Counted from the stretch's first letter, positions 15,289 through 23,600 are shown. The stretch is DNA of 33,369 nt from Thermoplasmatota archaeon (GCA_030740765.1 JASLWR010000030.1:1-33369), one strand, 5' to 3'. Notes: a model not told the origin generated them from the letters alone. Made by a program: numbers and translations.

Positions 15289-15882
15289 TTATTCTATTAC
15301 ACCGCCGTAGAAAAGTTTCACCGTGAGCTTGCCCATTATCCTTGCCTCGTTCTTCCAGATGACGCAAATGCGTTCCACTGTGACCATTTCTCGGGAAGCC
15401 TTGGTGACGGTGGCGCCAAAACTTGCCGAAATGATATCATTTTCGGTTTCAACCGTGATGTTCGCGTGTAGATTGTTATTTAAGGAGAATATCTTTGCGA
15501 ATGTATTGAAATCCACCTTCATCTCAAGAGCAGTGATCTTATCGTACGATAGCAGGCCGTAGCTGTCGTTCTCCGCACAGAGACCCAACGATACAAGTTC
15601 AAGGTGGGAAACATGATTGAGATCGTTGTAATTGTGAGTCTCCCATTCCTCCGTCCCACCATCCTGAAGCGTCTCGCCCTTCAACCAGCCGGTATTTCCC
15701 ATCAGGGAATCCGAGAGAACAAGACATTTTTCCTCAAGGTGAGTTGTCTCCGTATTGTAACCGGGAAAAAGTGTCCCAAGAGAGGTGAAATAAACGCTGA
15801 GGACCAGCACGAACACCGTAAAAGCGAAAAGGTATTCCAAAACCGGAGCCACGCCTTTATCATCGCGATTCAATCTCATCAT
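15289..15882 (-). CDS. Type IV pilin-like protein with class III signal peptide
   Basis: This protein has about 197 residues from the MMRLNRDDKG start. The short charged leader ending in DDKG, followed by VAPVLEYLFAFTVFVLVLSV with Glu at +6, is the prepilin/archaellin processing pattern, so cleavage after Gly and assembly into or association with a pilus is expected. The remainder is a beta-rich domain. The frame is open to an ATG at 15942, but the TATA-like ATAAATATA there (about 15944-15953) would place transcription downstream of it, so I prefer 15882 or 15879. It is followed at 15 nt by the PGF-tailed protein, suggesting they work together at the surface. Confidence 0.7.
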   Translation of the reverse strand: MMRLNRDDKGVAPVLEYLFAFTVFVLVLSVYFTSLGTLFPGYNTETTHLEEKCLVLSDSLMGNTGWLKGETLQDGGTEEWETHNYNDLNHVSHLELVSLGLCAENDSYGLLSYDKITALEMKVDFNTFAKIFSLNNNLHANITVETENDIISASFGATVTKASREMVTVERICVIWKNEARIMGKLTVKLFYGGVIE

Positions 15883-15975
15883 GATATCGTTTTCCCAAGG
15901 GAGATTAATTATTTGGGCAGACAGTATATCAATTACCGCCATATATTTATTTTAAGATTTTTATCATTATAAGAG

Positions 15976-16013
15976 AAAAAAAAATAATTCCCCCGGACAG
16001 ATCCCTCCGGGGG
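15976..16013 (-). terminator. Terminator of the PKD surface-protein gene
   Basis: Downstream of the minus-strand stop at 16032 there is a perfect 8-bp stem, CCCCCGGA/TCCGGGGG (15990-16013, 8-nt loop). On the transcribed strand it is followed by AATTA and nine T residues (plus-strand A run 15976-15984). This is a textbook intrinsic-type terminator, uncommon in archaea, where T tracts alone often suffice. Confidence 0.85.
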
Positions 16014-16031
16014 TTACTGAATGACAAAGTA

Positions 16032-18776
16032 TCATACCCTGCGCTTTCGCCTTGTGGCAACCAAGCCCACAAGGGCGATGGCCATAACGACAAGGGCAAG
16101 TTCAAATCCGGGGGACTTTTCTGTCACCGGTTTTACGATGTCAATGGAGTAGACGGAAAATTCGTCGGACATGTCGTTCACGGCGCCGTCGTCGTCCTTC
16201 ACGGTCAGTACGATCTTGTGTGGTCCGGAATCGTCGAAAGTGTACTCGATCTCATTAGTATTTTCATCCAGGATCACGTCATCAATGGTCCATTCGAAGA
16301 AGACTACATCGCCATCCATGTCCGTGGAAACCGAGGTGAATGTGTATGGCTTTTTGGTCTCCCATTTTGTAGTCTCCAGACGTCGGATCTTCGCCTCCGG
16401 TTTTCTATTGTTGATCTGCACCACTTTCGTGGTCACCACGCTGCTGTCGCCCCGGTCGTCCACAACCTTTAAAGATACTGTGTACTGGTTTCCGTCGGCA
16501 TACCTGTAACTCGGATTCTTTTCCGTGCTGTTGTTTCCGTCACCGAAATCCCAGAACCACTTCAAAACCCTGCCGTTGGTCTCGTTATCGGGGTCGAATG
16601 AGCTATCCGAATTGAACAGAATCTCCTGGAAAGTTTCGTATGTGGTGTCGCCGCCCGTAAGGTCTATCACCGCCACGGGGGGACTGTTGGGAGAAAGCAC
16701 GATCACCTTTGCTTTGTCTCTGCTTATCTGCCCTCTTGGGTCCGTAACCGTCAGAAGAACCTCATAAGTTTTGGGAGCAGAATAGCTATGGTTGGCATAG
16801 GGTCTGTTAGAAAGGCTAGAAGTAGTGTTATCCCCGAAATCCCACTGATAGGTGCAGTTATCGATCTCGGACCCGCTTATTATCTCGTTCTTGTCAGTAT
16901 CGTCGTTGGGATCGAAGGAAGCCGACCCGTCGAAGAAGACAGAATCCTCGGTTGACAGGTCTTCCAGCCCGGGCCTTGGTGTTCCCTGGTCGGGACCGGC
17001 ATCAGCTTTAGGTGGTACGTCAATGATAACGTAAAAGGTGACGGGAGATTCGATGTCACCGTCTGACACGATTATTGCAATGGAATACATATTGTAGGGA
17101 CCCGCTTCCTTGTAGGTGTAATTGTAAACCACATTATTGCCATACTGGATCTCTGCGCCAAGACCGTCCTTGAAGTCCGCCTTAACCTGGAGTGAATAAT
17201 GAGTTCCAGTATCGAAACCGGGGAGATTATCCGGATCATTACAGTTGGAGAAATCCAAAGAGACCTCTTCACCCACTATGACCATTATGCTGTTGTGTTC
17301 GGGATAATTGACTTTCTTGAAATCCGTGGATACCGTGAAATTAATGATCGGTCCATCATTCTCCTTTATGACCAATACCATCTCTTTTACTCCAGTCAAA
17401 GTATCCGGATTATTTTCAGGGCCGTCTAGGGCCGCCACTTTCACAGTGTATGTTCCCGGTTCCTCGTAAATATGCTTTGCAATTCCTGATTCGGTGGCGT
17501 TGGTATCCCATATGCCGTCACCATCGTAATCCCACTTGTAGTAGATCACGTCTATCGGCAGTGACGCATGACCATCCGGATCGGTGGCAAAAACGGTAAG
17601 ATCGACCTCCGTGTCGACCAGAGCGGGATTGGGCTCGATGAGGAAGGTCTCAATCTCCGGTATCACCCCCGGGTCCTTTGTCACGTTTATCCAGTGATCG
17701 GCCCACCCCACCCTGCCGTTGGCATCAGTGACCCATAGTTGGATCCAATATATGCCGGGATAATAGTATCTGTGACCCTGCTGTTTGCAAAAATTGTGAT
17801 TGTTACATTTCGCTATCTCCCCGGTACCGGTATGCCCTTTGTAGGAAAACTCCCACATGTAGGAGGTTATATTGACCCCTATGGGACTGTAGGAATCCGA
17901 GCCGAACATCTCGACGCTGTAGTTGGCCACGTATTGGCCGTAGTGCGGGGAGGTGGGGTCTTCGGGAGGCTCCAGCCACCAGTCAGTGGGTTTCTGGTCA
18001 GGGTCGGGCCCTATTACCGCCACAGGGTTCAGGTTCGCCCACTTGAAGGGGAGGACAACCCAGCTCTCTTTCGCCGGTGTGAACGCACCACAGTAGATGG
18101 TCAGCCAATCCTCGTTGACAGCCGTACCCGGATTATCGGTTATCCCATCCGTTCGCCAGAATGCCATCTGTATCTTACCGTTAACCATGTTTCCGGGAGC
18201 CCCGTTGGAATAGCCTGTGAACTGAGCCCGTATCTTCTCTTCCCTGTGCTGGTTGTCATTTGCAGCCTGATCCCATTGAGTGGTATACGGGCTGAAAAGA
18301 GCTTTTGTCTCGTATGTGCCGTCACCATTCGAATCGAATCTTACCTCGAAATTAATGATCTTCCCTGGAACATAATTAGTGTTTATCGTGAAGTTCACGA
18401 AGGGGGTAATCCCCGCTTCGTAGGAGGCTGTGAGGCCGTTCAAAGGATATTTGTTATCCTGGGAGTGCATCCATGGGAAATTGAGTGTAAGGGCCGAGTT
18501 GGGACTGTTATATGTACTATTCAGATTGGCAAGGTTATAGTTGTTGGTCCCGCCGTCAATTCTAATATCCGAAAGATGCCATATCTTCTTATCTTTGTGC
18601 CACGAATACAGCCAATAGACGTTAGTCTTCATTCCTTCTTCCACGTAATAATCGTAGGAAGAATCCACAATGTAACGGGTATTCTCTTTAGCGGTCGTTT
18701 TGTTGCTGACTGCCATAATCATGCTTGCAGCAGCAATGGTACTTATTATCAGGATTGCAATCAACTTCTTGTTCAT
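16032..18776 (-). CDS. Large PKD-repeat cell-surface protein with PGF-type tail
   Basis: The 914-residue protein has a signal peptide (residues 1-29), an N-terminal domain of about 220 residues of unknown type, then about five PKD/Ig-like modules. Typical core motifs are YYKWDYDGDGIWD, YQWDFGDNTT, KWFWDFGDGNN and FFEWTIDD, each followed by a Y-x-V-x-L-x-V-x-D strand. It ends SPGFELALVVMAIALVGLVA plus TRRKRRV, the archaeosortase-type tail. A role in the surface layer or in adhesion is likely; no enzymatic motif is seen. GGAGG precedes the ATG. Two TATA-like boxes lie upstream (about 18836-18848 and 18931-18938), the latter next to a palindrome. A strong terminator follows it. Confidence 0.85.
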   Translation of the reverse strand: MNKKLIAILIISTIAAASMIMAVSNKTTAKENTRYIVDSSYDYYVEEGMKTNVYWLYSWHKDKKIWHLSDIRIDGGTNNYNLANLNSTYNSPNSALTLNFPWMHSQDNKYPLNGLTASYEAGITPFVNFTINTNYVPGKIINFEVRFDSNGDGTYETKALFSPYTTQWDQAANDNQHREEKIRAQFTGYSNGAPGNMVNGKIQMAFWRTDGITDNPGTAVNEDWLTIYCGAFTPAKESWVVLPFKWANLNPVAVIGPDPDQKPTDWWLEPPEDPTSPHYGQYVANYSVEMFGSDSYSPIGVNITSYMWEFSYKGHTGTGEIAKCNNHNFCKQQGHRYYYPGIYWIQLWVTDANGRVGWADHWINVTKDPGVIPEIETFLIEPNPALVDTEVDLTVFATDPDGHASLPIDVIYYKWDYDGDGIWDTNATESGIAKHIYEEPGTYTVKVAALDGPENNPDTLTGVKEMVLVIKENDGPIINFTVSTDFKKVNYPEHNSIMVIVGEEVSLDFSNCNDPDNLPGFDTGTHYSLQVKADFKDGLGAEIQYGNNVVYNYTYKEAGPYNMYSIAIIVSDGDIESPVTFYVIIDVPPKADAGPDQGTPRPGLEDLSTEDSVFFDGSASFDPNDDTDKNEIISGSEIDNCTYQWDFGDNTTSSLSNRPYANHSYSAPKTYEVLLTVTDPRGQISRDKAKVIVLSPNSPPVAVIDLTGGDTTYETFQEILFNSDSSFDPDNETNGRVLKWFWDFGDGNNSTEKNPSYRYADGNQYTVSLKVVDDRGDSSVVTTKVVQINNRKPEAKIRRLETTKWETKKPYTFTSVSTDMDGDVVFFEWTIDDVILDENTNEIEYTFDDSGPHKIVLTVKDDDGAVNDMSDEFSVYSIDIVKPVTEKSPGFELALVVMAIALVGLVATRRKRRV

Positions 18777-18930
18777 ACTTTTCCTCCGTTCAATCTATAT
18801 CAGTACGGGAATATTACACATGGTTATTTCTTTGTTTTATTATAAACATTTTTACCAGTTTTCAACTCTCGATTCATTTGAATTTGGAAGATTCCGGTTT
18901 TCTAGCGCATGGTTCATACATTAGTATAGG

Positions 18931-18956
18931 GTTTTATAGCTTAGTTGTTCATGAAC
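18931..18956 (-). promoter_or_regulatory. Palindrome plus TATA-like box upstream of the PKD gene
   Basis: On the minus strand GTTCATGAAC (18947-18956) is followed after exactly 8 nt by TATAAAAC (18931-18938). The same palindrome and the same 8-nt gap to a TATA-like box recur at 20157-20182. A transcript would start near 18908, about 130 nt before the PKD gene's ATG. It is a candidate operator for the adjacent winged-helix regulator; binding is inference. Confidence 0.55.
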
Positions 18957-18971
18957 GTTTTTGATACTAAA

Positions 18972-19535
18972 TCAAATGTGGATGTCCATCCAAGCCTCCT
19001 CAAAAGAGTCAACCACCGCGTCGGCGAATCCTTTTCTGTATGTGACAAGAGCAAGTGCAACCTCATCCGGGTTCTTGACGTAGTATCGTTTCTTTCGTCC
19101 GATCTTCTCAAAATATATGCAACCAGACGATACTATCTTATTAATATGGTACGAGAACGTTGAGGCGGAAATCTTGAATTCCATTTTTATTTCCCCGTGA
19201 CTCGCCCCCTTGTTCAGCAGGATATAAATGATGATATCGCGAGGGGTTTTCTGACGGAGTATACCAAGAAGTACTTTGTCCTGAGTTTTCAGTGTATCGC
19301 GTATATAATATCTTTTATAGCCAGCGCTTTTCTTCGATACGATGAGTTCCTTGTCCTCCATGTACTTCAGATGGTAATCGACTACTCCTGTGGGTAACTT
19401 CAATCCCCTGTAAAGGGCCCTGAAATGACAACCTGGATGGGAAGCGATGTAATCGTATATGGTCTTCCTGGTGTCAAGTTCCAGTACGCCCTTGTGCTTC
19501 ATGGGAAACCTCACCGTGTGAAAGGTAGTGCTCAT
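18972..19535 (-). CDS. Double winged-helix transcriptional regulator
   Basis: The 187-residue protein contains two winged-helix domains: residues about 21-80 (TIYDYIASHPGCHFRALYRG..., VVDYHLKYMEDKELI) and about 95-155 (PRDIIIYILLNKGASHGEIK, STFSYHINKIVSSGCIYFEK). Each ends in an aromatic wing (YKRYYI; KKRYYV). This is the tandem wHTH architecture common in Thermoplasmatota and haloarchaea. The ATG overlaps the stop of the upstream membrane-protein gene by 4 nt (ATGA), so the two are translationally coupled. Such pairing suggests the membrane protein controls or tethers the regulator. The targets are unknown; the shared palindrome nearby points to its own region and the PKD gene. Confidence 0.82.
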   Translation of the reverse strand: MSTTFHTVRFPMKHKGVLELDTRKTIYDYIASHPGCHFRALYRGLKLPTGVVDYHLKYMEDKELIVSKKSAGYKRYYIRDTLKTQDKVLLGILRQKTPRDIIIYILLNKGASHGEIKMEFKISASTFSYHINKIVSSGCIYFEKIGRKKRYYVKNPDEVALALVTYRKGFADAVVDSFEEAWMDIHI

Positions 19536-19864
19536 TTCTTGAATATGGAAAGATATAACACTATCAGAATAATCATGTCGATCAATATCACGGCATCAAG
19601 GATCAGGGCCAGGTCACCCATATTATCCAGGAGAGTAGTAAAAAGCGTTATAACAGCAAGTACGATACCCTTGATGAAGAACAGACAAAAACTCAGGGTT
19701 ATCTTTAGAATTTTTGGATTCTTCGTTCGGCGGTATGACATGGCTGCAATGTAAGATATACTAAACGAAATTACCACGATAACACCAAGGATAACATCCC
19801 AGATCATTTCGGGCCAGGCCGTTATTTTTACACCTCCGTTGGGTAATGTGCCATAAGGGGGCAT
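19532..19864 (-). CDS. DUF7521-like three-helix membrane protein
   Basis: The protein has about 110 residues and three hydrophobic helices: about 23-44 (VILGVIVVISFSISYIAAMS), 52-78 (ILKITLSFCLFFIKGIVLAV) and 85-108. The loop SYRRTKNPKIL after helix 1 resembles the YRRTGSPxLR signature of DUF7521 proteins, which in haloarchaea lie beside winged-helix regulators, as this one does. The start is uncertain: a GGAGGTG lies inside the ORF, so translation may begin further in, for example at Met 20 (19807). Its stop overlaps the regulator's start. A role as membrane sensor or anchor for the regulator is inferred from context. Confidence 0.6.
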   Translation of the reverse strand: MPPYGTLPNGGVKITAWPEMIWDVILGVIVVISFSISYIAAMSYRRTKNPKILKITLSFCLFFIKGIVLAVITLFTTLLDNMGDLALILDAVILIDMIILIVLYLSIFKK

Positions 19865-20010
19865 TACGGAATAGATAATCCCTCGACACCCTCCGAACGC
19901 AATGGCCTTAAGCTAACTTCTGATTGTATTATTAACTTTGCCTATAATTTATCAATAACATCCCAGAGGCGGTAATACCAAGAAAAAAAAATGAACGGGA
20001 GGTGAAAAAC

Positions 20011-20114
20011 GGGCACAGGACCGAGAGGTGATGTAAGGAAGGAGCAGGTGATACTAGTTATTACCGCAAGATGCGCGTTTTGCGGATATAACTTGATAAA
20101 TCGCCCCTGTGCCC
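20011..20114 (-). ncRNA. Candidate structured RNA, about 104 nt
   Basis: A 9-bp perfect outer stem (GGGCACAGG at 20011-20019, CCTGTGCCC at 20106-20114) encloses a second, two-part stem: AGTTAT/ATAACT (20056-20061, 20088-20093) and CCGCAA/TTGCGG (20064-20069, 20080-20085), separated by a symmetric 2x2 mismatch. The minus strand is favoured because a TATA-like box with palindrome lies upstream (20157-20182) and a run of nine T follows 20 nt after the outer stem (plus-strand A run 19983-19991). It could be a separate small RNA or the leader of the DUF7521-regulator operon. I do not recognise an RNA family; transcription from the plus strand is possible. Confidence 0.5.
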
Positions 20115-20156
20115 AAAGAAATGATTTGCCTACACCTAGTGCCATAGATTCCCGGT

Positions 20157-20184
20157 ACTATATAATTGGCCTGTTCATGAACAG
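20157..20184 (-). promoter_or_regulatory. Palindrome plus TATA-like box upstream of the structured RNA
   Basis: CTGTTCATGAACAG (20171-20184) is a perfect 14-bp palindrome. On the minus strand its GTTCATGAAC core is followed after 8 nt by TATATAGT (20157-20164), giving a predicted transcript start near 20134, about 20 nt before the structured element. It shares core and spacing with the site at 18931-18956. Confidence 0.6.
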
Positions 20185-20263
20185 TGTTGAAACAATTCGC
20201 CCAATTTTCATGGCTTAAACAGCGGCGCAAATTAAAATAGTGAGAATATAATCGATTCCGCTA

Positions 20264-20377
20264 ATGGCAGAGCTGAAAATTAAGGGATTTCAAACCATTC
20301 CCCAGATGTTCCTAAAAACGGTAGATCGATTGAATGGGCGCTCGGCACTTCAGGTTGTTCTAGAAAAATATGTTTGA
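20264..20377 (+). pseudogene. N-terminal remnant of an acyl-CoA synthetase (AMP-forming)
   Basis: Thirty-seven codons read MAELKIKGFQTIPQMFLKTV followed by DRLNGRSALQVVLEKYV and then a stop. TIPQMFLKTVxR...RxAL is the characteristic opening of long-chain fatty-acid-CoA ligases, whose full length is about 550-650 residues; nothing else of the enzyme follows. An A/T-rich TATA-like stretch about 25-30 nt upstream may be the old promoter. It ends 15 nt before the convergent stop of the metalloprotease gene. It is either a truncated pseudogene or, less likely, a chance ORF. Confidence 0.55.
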
Positions 20378-20391
20378 TAGAGAAATTCTAT

Positions 20392-23300
20392 TCAGGCAAG
20401 TAATTCTTCGAGAAGTTTTTTCAACTCTTTCCTGTGGTCTCTCCTTCTCTTGACCAGTATCCCGACTATCAATATTAAGAAAATAAAAGCCCCTACCGGT
20501 ATAGCGTAGATATAATAATCCAAAGTGATCTTTTCTCCGACAATCTCTTCATTTCCATCTGTTGAATGATCATCCGGGTATCTCTCCGGTACTTTTTTTT
20601 CTTCCGGTTCCTCAACGTAAACGGTAATCTCTGCAACCGGAGTGGTTCGATCACCGATGGTTCCGTATACATTTATCGTATGCGGTCCCAGCGCCATCAT
20701 TCTCGCTTCGAGAGTATAAACCCAGGATGACCAGTCACCAACTCCAGAAATGTCTACCGCCGCTCTCAAGTTGCCGTTGTCCACAACGATATAAACAGCA
20801 TCGAGTTCTTCGTTTCCTCCGTTGCCTCCTTTGAAGCCGATCTTGTCAGTGAATACGGCCCCATTTTTGGGAATAATTAAAATAAGTTTTTTTAGTTCTG
20901 GCTGCGGGGCAACCGTAATATTGAGCCTCTTTGAAGATCGTGCTCCGTATGAATCTCTAACGTTTAGGGTGACGGAGGTCGGACCGACTTGCGTGAAAAC
21001 GTACTCCAATCGATCATCATTCTCTCCTGCAAGCTCGGTACCTCCCACGGTCCAGGAAAATTCCAATCTGTCACCCTCCGGGTCCCGGGTACCCCCTGCA
21101 TCCAGAATCACACTCTCCCGGACCTTTATCTCGGACGGATGCTCTATTTTGATCATCGGTGGACCATTCACCTTGACGTAGAATAAATCCTTATCCGCTC
21201 CGCCCAGCTCATCCCTAACGTGCAGATTCATGGGAAACCTGCCCCGAGAGGAAAATTCCCAGTTCACCATCTTGCCGTATTTCGTAATTTCCCCATCAGT
21301 CCATTCGTATGTGAGAAAATGACCGTCTATATCATAGGACCCCTCGTCTTCGAGCACGAAGGATTCGTCCTGGTTCACAGACATATCTCCCGGGGCAATG
21401 GCCACCGGCATACTGTTTTCTTTAACGTAAACAACGATCTCTTTTGTAGTAAACATACCGCGCTTGTCGCTCACGTTCAACACTATAAGATTTCTCCCAG
21501 GAATCGAAAAGAAAACACTTGGGGATGGTCCAATATCATTGGAGTTCCCGTTTTCGCCAAAGTCCCAGTCAAAATCCATGATATCTCCGTCGGGGTCCGT
21601 GGTGTTCGAAGCGTCGATAGTTACGTTTTCGAATATTAGCGGCTGCTTTTTAGAGAGCCATACCTCGATCTCCGGAGGATTGTTAATTTTGTGGACAGTA
21701 AGTTCCAAAGTATCCTGTGCCTCATTCCCAAAGTTGTCAACTATTTGGAGAAGCACGGTGTAATCCCCAGGTTCGTAATATGTATGCTTTGCCACCATCC
21801 CTTCCGAGTCAAATATACCGTCGTTTTGAAAGTCCCATCGATACCGGACTATCTCGATTTCTTCAGGATGAAAGGAAGCACTGGCGTTGAAGATAATTTC
21901 TTCCCCCTCGGTCACGGTCATGTTCTCTCCTGCAACTGCTACCGGTGGTTTCAAAGGAATTTCAGAGATCTCGAAAGAAAATATTTCATCTGCATTTTTG
22001 TGGTTGATAACATCAAGGATTATATCTTTCCAACGAGAGTCGTCGGTATCTAAGATGAACTCGTTCTCACCGGCGGCTAGCTCTATAATATCTACCATGT
22101 CTGCTCTCGATGATTCATTGCTCCTACTTACAATGGCAAGTGACATGCCCTCTCCGGCATTTATAAGGACTGTCAGGGGCCTCGCAGTACGGTTCACATG
22201 GATATAACAAGGCGCATATGACCTAATTTCCCTGCTTTCGTTCAAGGCGCCGTTCTTTACTGATACTGTTGGTTGAACTGAAATGTCCATCGAAGAATAG
22301 CCCCACGTACCCTCGCCAATATTGTCGTTATTCAAAAGATTCGCAACGGTCCAGTTGCAGAAAAATGAGTTAAATTCCGGGGGTGAACCAGTCAAGTTAA
22401 AAAAATTATTTATCCCTTCGATCCCCTGGTACTTCTCATTGGCCCCGGTGTCGAAGGAAAATCCGTCCCGAAGGATCAATCCGGAAGAATCCAGACCCTC
22501 GAACTGATCAAAGATATATTGCTGGAATACGTATGCAATACCGTATTGGGCCCAATTTATATAAGAAAGGTTGGAATATGATTTCCAGTTCAGTGAGATT
22601 GAGGGCAGATTTTCAAAATGTTCCATGAATGAGTTTGAACGGGGCTCACCGTAAAGGTGGATCTTCGCCATCTCCGCAAGCCCCTCATCGATCCATCTTT
22701 CCTCGGCCTTGTCATAATTATTCTGGATCTGGTGGATTAACTCGTGGGAGACCACCATTTTTCCTGGGTCATAATAAAGATTCAGGTAAAGGAGATCAAG
22801 GCGGTTGGGATCATTAGGATGAAAGTAACCAGCAATACCATTGTTCCCCATGTTATAATAGAGAATATAGATCCTAGCATCCCCGTCGATATCGCCGGGG
22901 GTTCCCATTATTGTGGACAGCTCCGGATAGATGCTGTCATCGAATTCACCCACAATGTCATCGGGAAAAAAAAGATAACCTTCTTCAACATAGAGATAGC
23001 AGTTCTCGCCCGTCTTTTTCAACTCGGCAGTGATGGTATTACCTCCGGAAACTATGAATTCCCTAGTTTCACCCCTCGTAGACGATGCTGAAGGGCTTGT
23101 CTTGTCGGAAGTATCCCCCATATGAAGACTAATGCGGAGATCAGAAAATAAATTCGGCATATCAACATCGGGCGTACGAGGATTATTCCGATCCCTCAAA
23201 TCGGGTTGCCCAGCATGGTCAGATTCATCATCTGACAGGGTGTGTGAAGGGTCGGATCCGATCTTAGAGAGGGGAGAACTAGTACAAGAATACATAGCCG

Positions 23301-23394
23301 TTTGGCTGGAAAACAGCAGTATTGCAATTATGAAAAAAATTCTGAAATACGAATCAACCGAAAATGATCTATTCCATACCCCGTTCATAATCAT
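20392..23394 (-). CDS. Membrane-anchored zinc metalloprotease with PKD domains
   Basis: The 1000-residue protein has an N-terminal signal/anchor (about 16-34, YFRIFFIIAILLF) and a peptidase domain with HELIH at 217-221 and WIDEGLAE at 234-241. This gives the HExxH-x(15)-E zinc pattern of gluzincin/M30-like proteases. Four PKD/Ig-like modules follow at about 483-830 (YRWDFQNDGIFD, FDWDFGENGNSND, LTYEWTDGE, LEFSWTVGG), then another Ig-like domain. A transmembrane helix near 960-985 and a basic cytoplasmic tail (KRRRDHRKELKKLLEELLA) close it. It is probably displayed on the outer surface and cleaves external or surface proteins. Its ATG overlaps the stop of the sulfur-carrier gene (ATGA); a second ATG two codons in (23388) has the better ribosome-site spacing. 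Confidence 0.82.
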   Translation of the reverse strand: MIMNGVWNRSFSVDSYFRIFFIIAILLFSSQTAMYSCTSSPLSKIGSDPSHTLSDDESDHAGQPDLRDRNNPRTPDVDMPNLFSDLRISLHMGDTSDKTSPSASSTRGETREFIVSGGNTITAELKKTGENCYLYVEEGYLFFPDDIVGEFDDSIYPELSTIMGTPGDIDGDARIYILYYNMGNNGIAGYFHPNDPNRLDLLYLNLYYDPGKMVVSHELIHQIQNNYDKAEERWIDEGLAEMAKIHLYGEPRSNSFMEHFENLPSISLNWKSYSNLSYINWAQYGIAYVFQQYIFDQFEGLDSSGLILRDGFSFDTGANEKYQGIEGINNFFNLTGSPPEFNSFFCNWTVANLLNNDNIGEGTWGYSSMDISVQPTVSVKNGALNESREIRSYAPCYIHVNRTARPLTVLINAGEGMSLAIVSRSNESSRADMVDIIELAAGENEFILDTDDSRWKDIILDVINHKNADEIFSFEISEIPLKPPVAVAGENMTVTEGEEIIFNASASFHPEEIEIVRYRWDFQNDGIFDSEGMVAKHTYYEPGDYTVLLQIVDNFGNEAQDTLELTVHKINNPPEIEVWLSKKQPLIFENVTIDASNTTDPDGDIMDFDWDFGENGNSNDIGPSPSVFFSIPGRNLIVLNVSDKRGMFTTKEIVVYVKENSMPVAIAPGDMSVNQDESFVLEDEGSYDIDGHFLTYEWTDGEITKYGKMVNWEFSSRGRFPMNLHVRDELGGADKDLFYVKVNGPPMIKIEHPSEIKVRESVILDAGGTRDPEGDRLEFSWTVGGTELAGENDDRLEYVFTQVGPTSVTLNVRDSYGARSSKRLNITVAPQPELKKLILIIPKNGAVFTDKIGFKGGNGGNEELDAVYIVVDNGNLRAAVDISGVGDWSSWVYTLEARMMALGPHTINVYGTIGDRTTPVAEITVYVEEPEEKKVPERYPDDHSTDGNEEIVGEKITLDYYIYAIPVGAFIFLILIVGILVKRRRDHRKELKKLLEELLA

Positions 23395-23600
23395 CCACCC
23401 GAGGCAACATTCAAAAGGGTGATCTGATCCCCGTCGGCCAACTCCTGATCACATGGAATTATTTTACTATTCCTAAGGCATATGGTTATGTCCACGAACA
23501 TTCCGAATTTTTCCATCAGGTCCATGGGAGTGGAATGGGGAGGCAAATCCAGAGTTTGTGAAAAATCGCGACCGGTCTTTTTTATTACAGTGATCTCCAT
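23391..23600 (-). CDS. ThiS/MoaD-like ubiquitin-fold sulfur carrier
   Basis: The 69-residue protein has a beta-grasp pattern and ends in GG immediately before the stop (DGDQITLLNVASGG). This is the hallmark of ThiS, MoaD and archaeal SAMP proteins, whose C-terminal glycine is adenylated by an E1-like enzyme and then thiocarboxylated or conjugated to proteins. GAGGGA lies 5 nt before the ATG. It is 52 nt downstream of pheT and overlaps the metalloprotease start, so all three may be one transcript. Whether it serves molybdopterin, thiamine, tRNA thiolation or protein conjugation cannot be told from sequence; no activating enzyme is nearby. Confidence 0.85.
   Translation of the reverse strand: MEITVIKKTGRDFSQTLDLPPHSTPMDLMEKFGMFVDITICLRNSKIIPCDQELADGDQITLLNVASGG

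Noticed and set aside
17739..18845. Long plus-strand ORF (368 codons) opposite the PKD surface-protein gene
   Set aside because: It is antisense to a well-supported gene with signal peptide, PKD motifs and sorting tail; the long frame reflects the codon bias of the real gene.
19942..20145. 67-codon minus-strand ORF across the structured element
   Set aside because: It reads straight through both stems, its ATG lies too close to the TATA-like box to be transcribed with a leader, and the peptide looks like random sequence.
20050..20218. Plus-strand GTG ORF of about 56 codons with CAFC and PCA cysteines, preceded by AAGGAG
   Set aside because: The supposed zinc-ribbon cysteines come from the hairpin sequence and the spacing is not that of a zinc ribbon; an RNA structure explains the region better.
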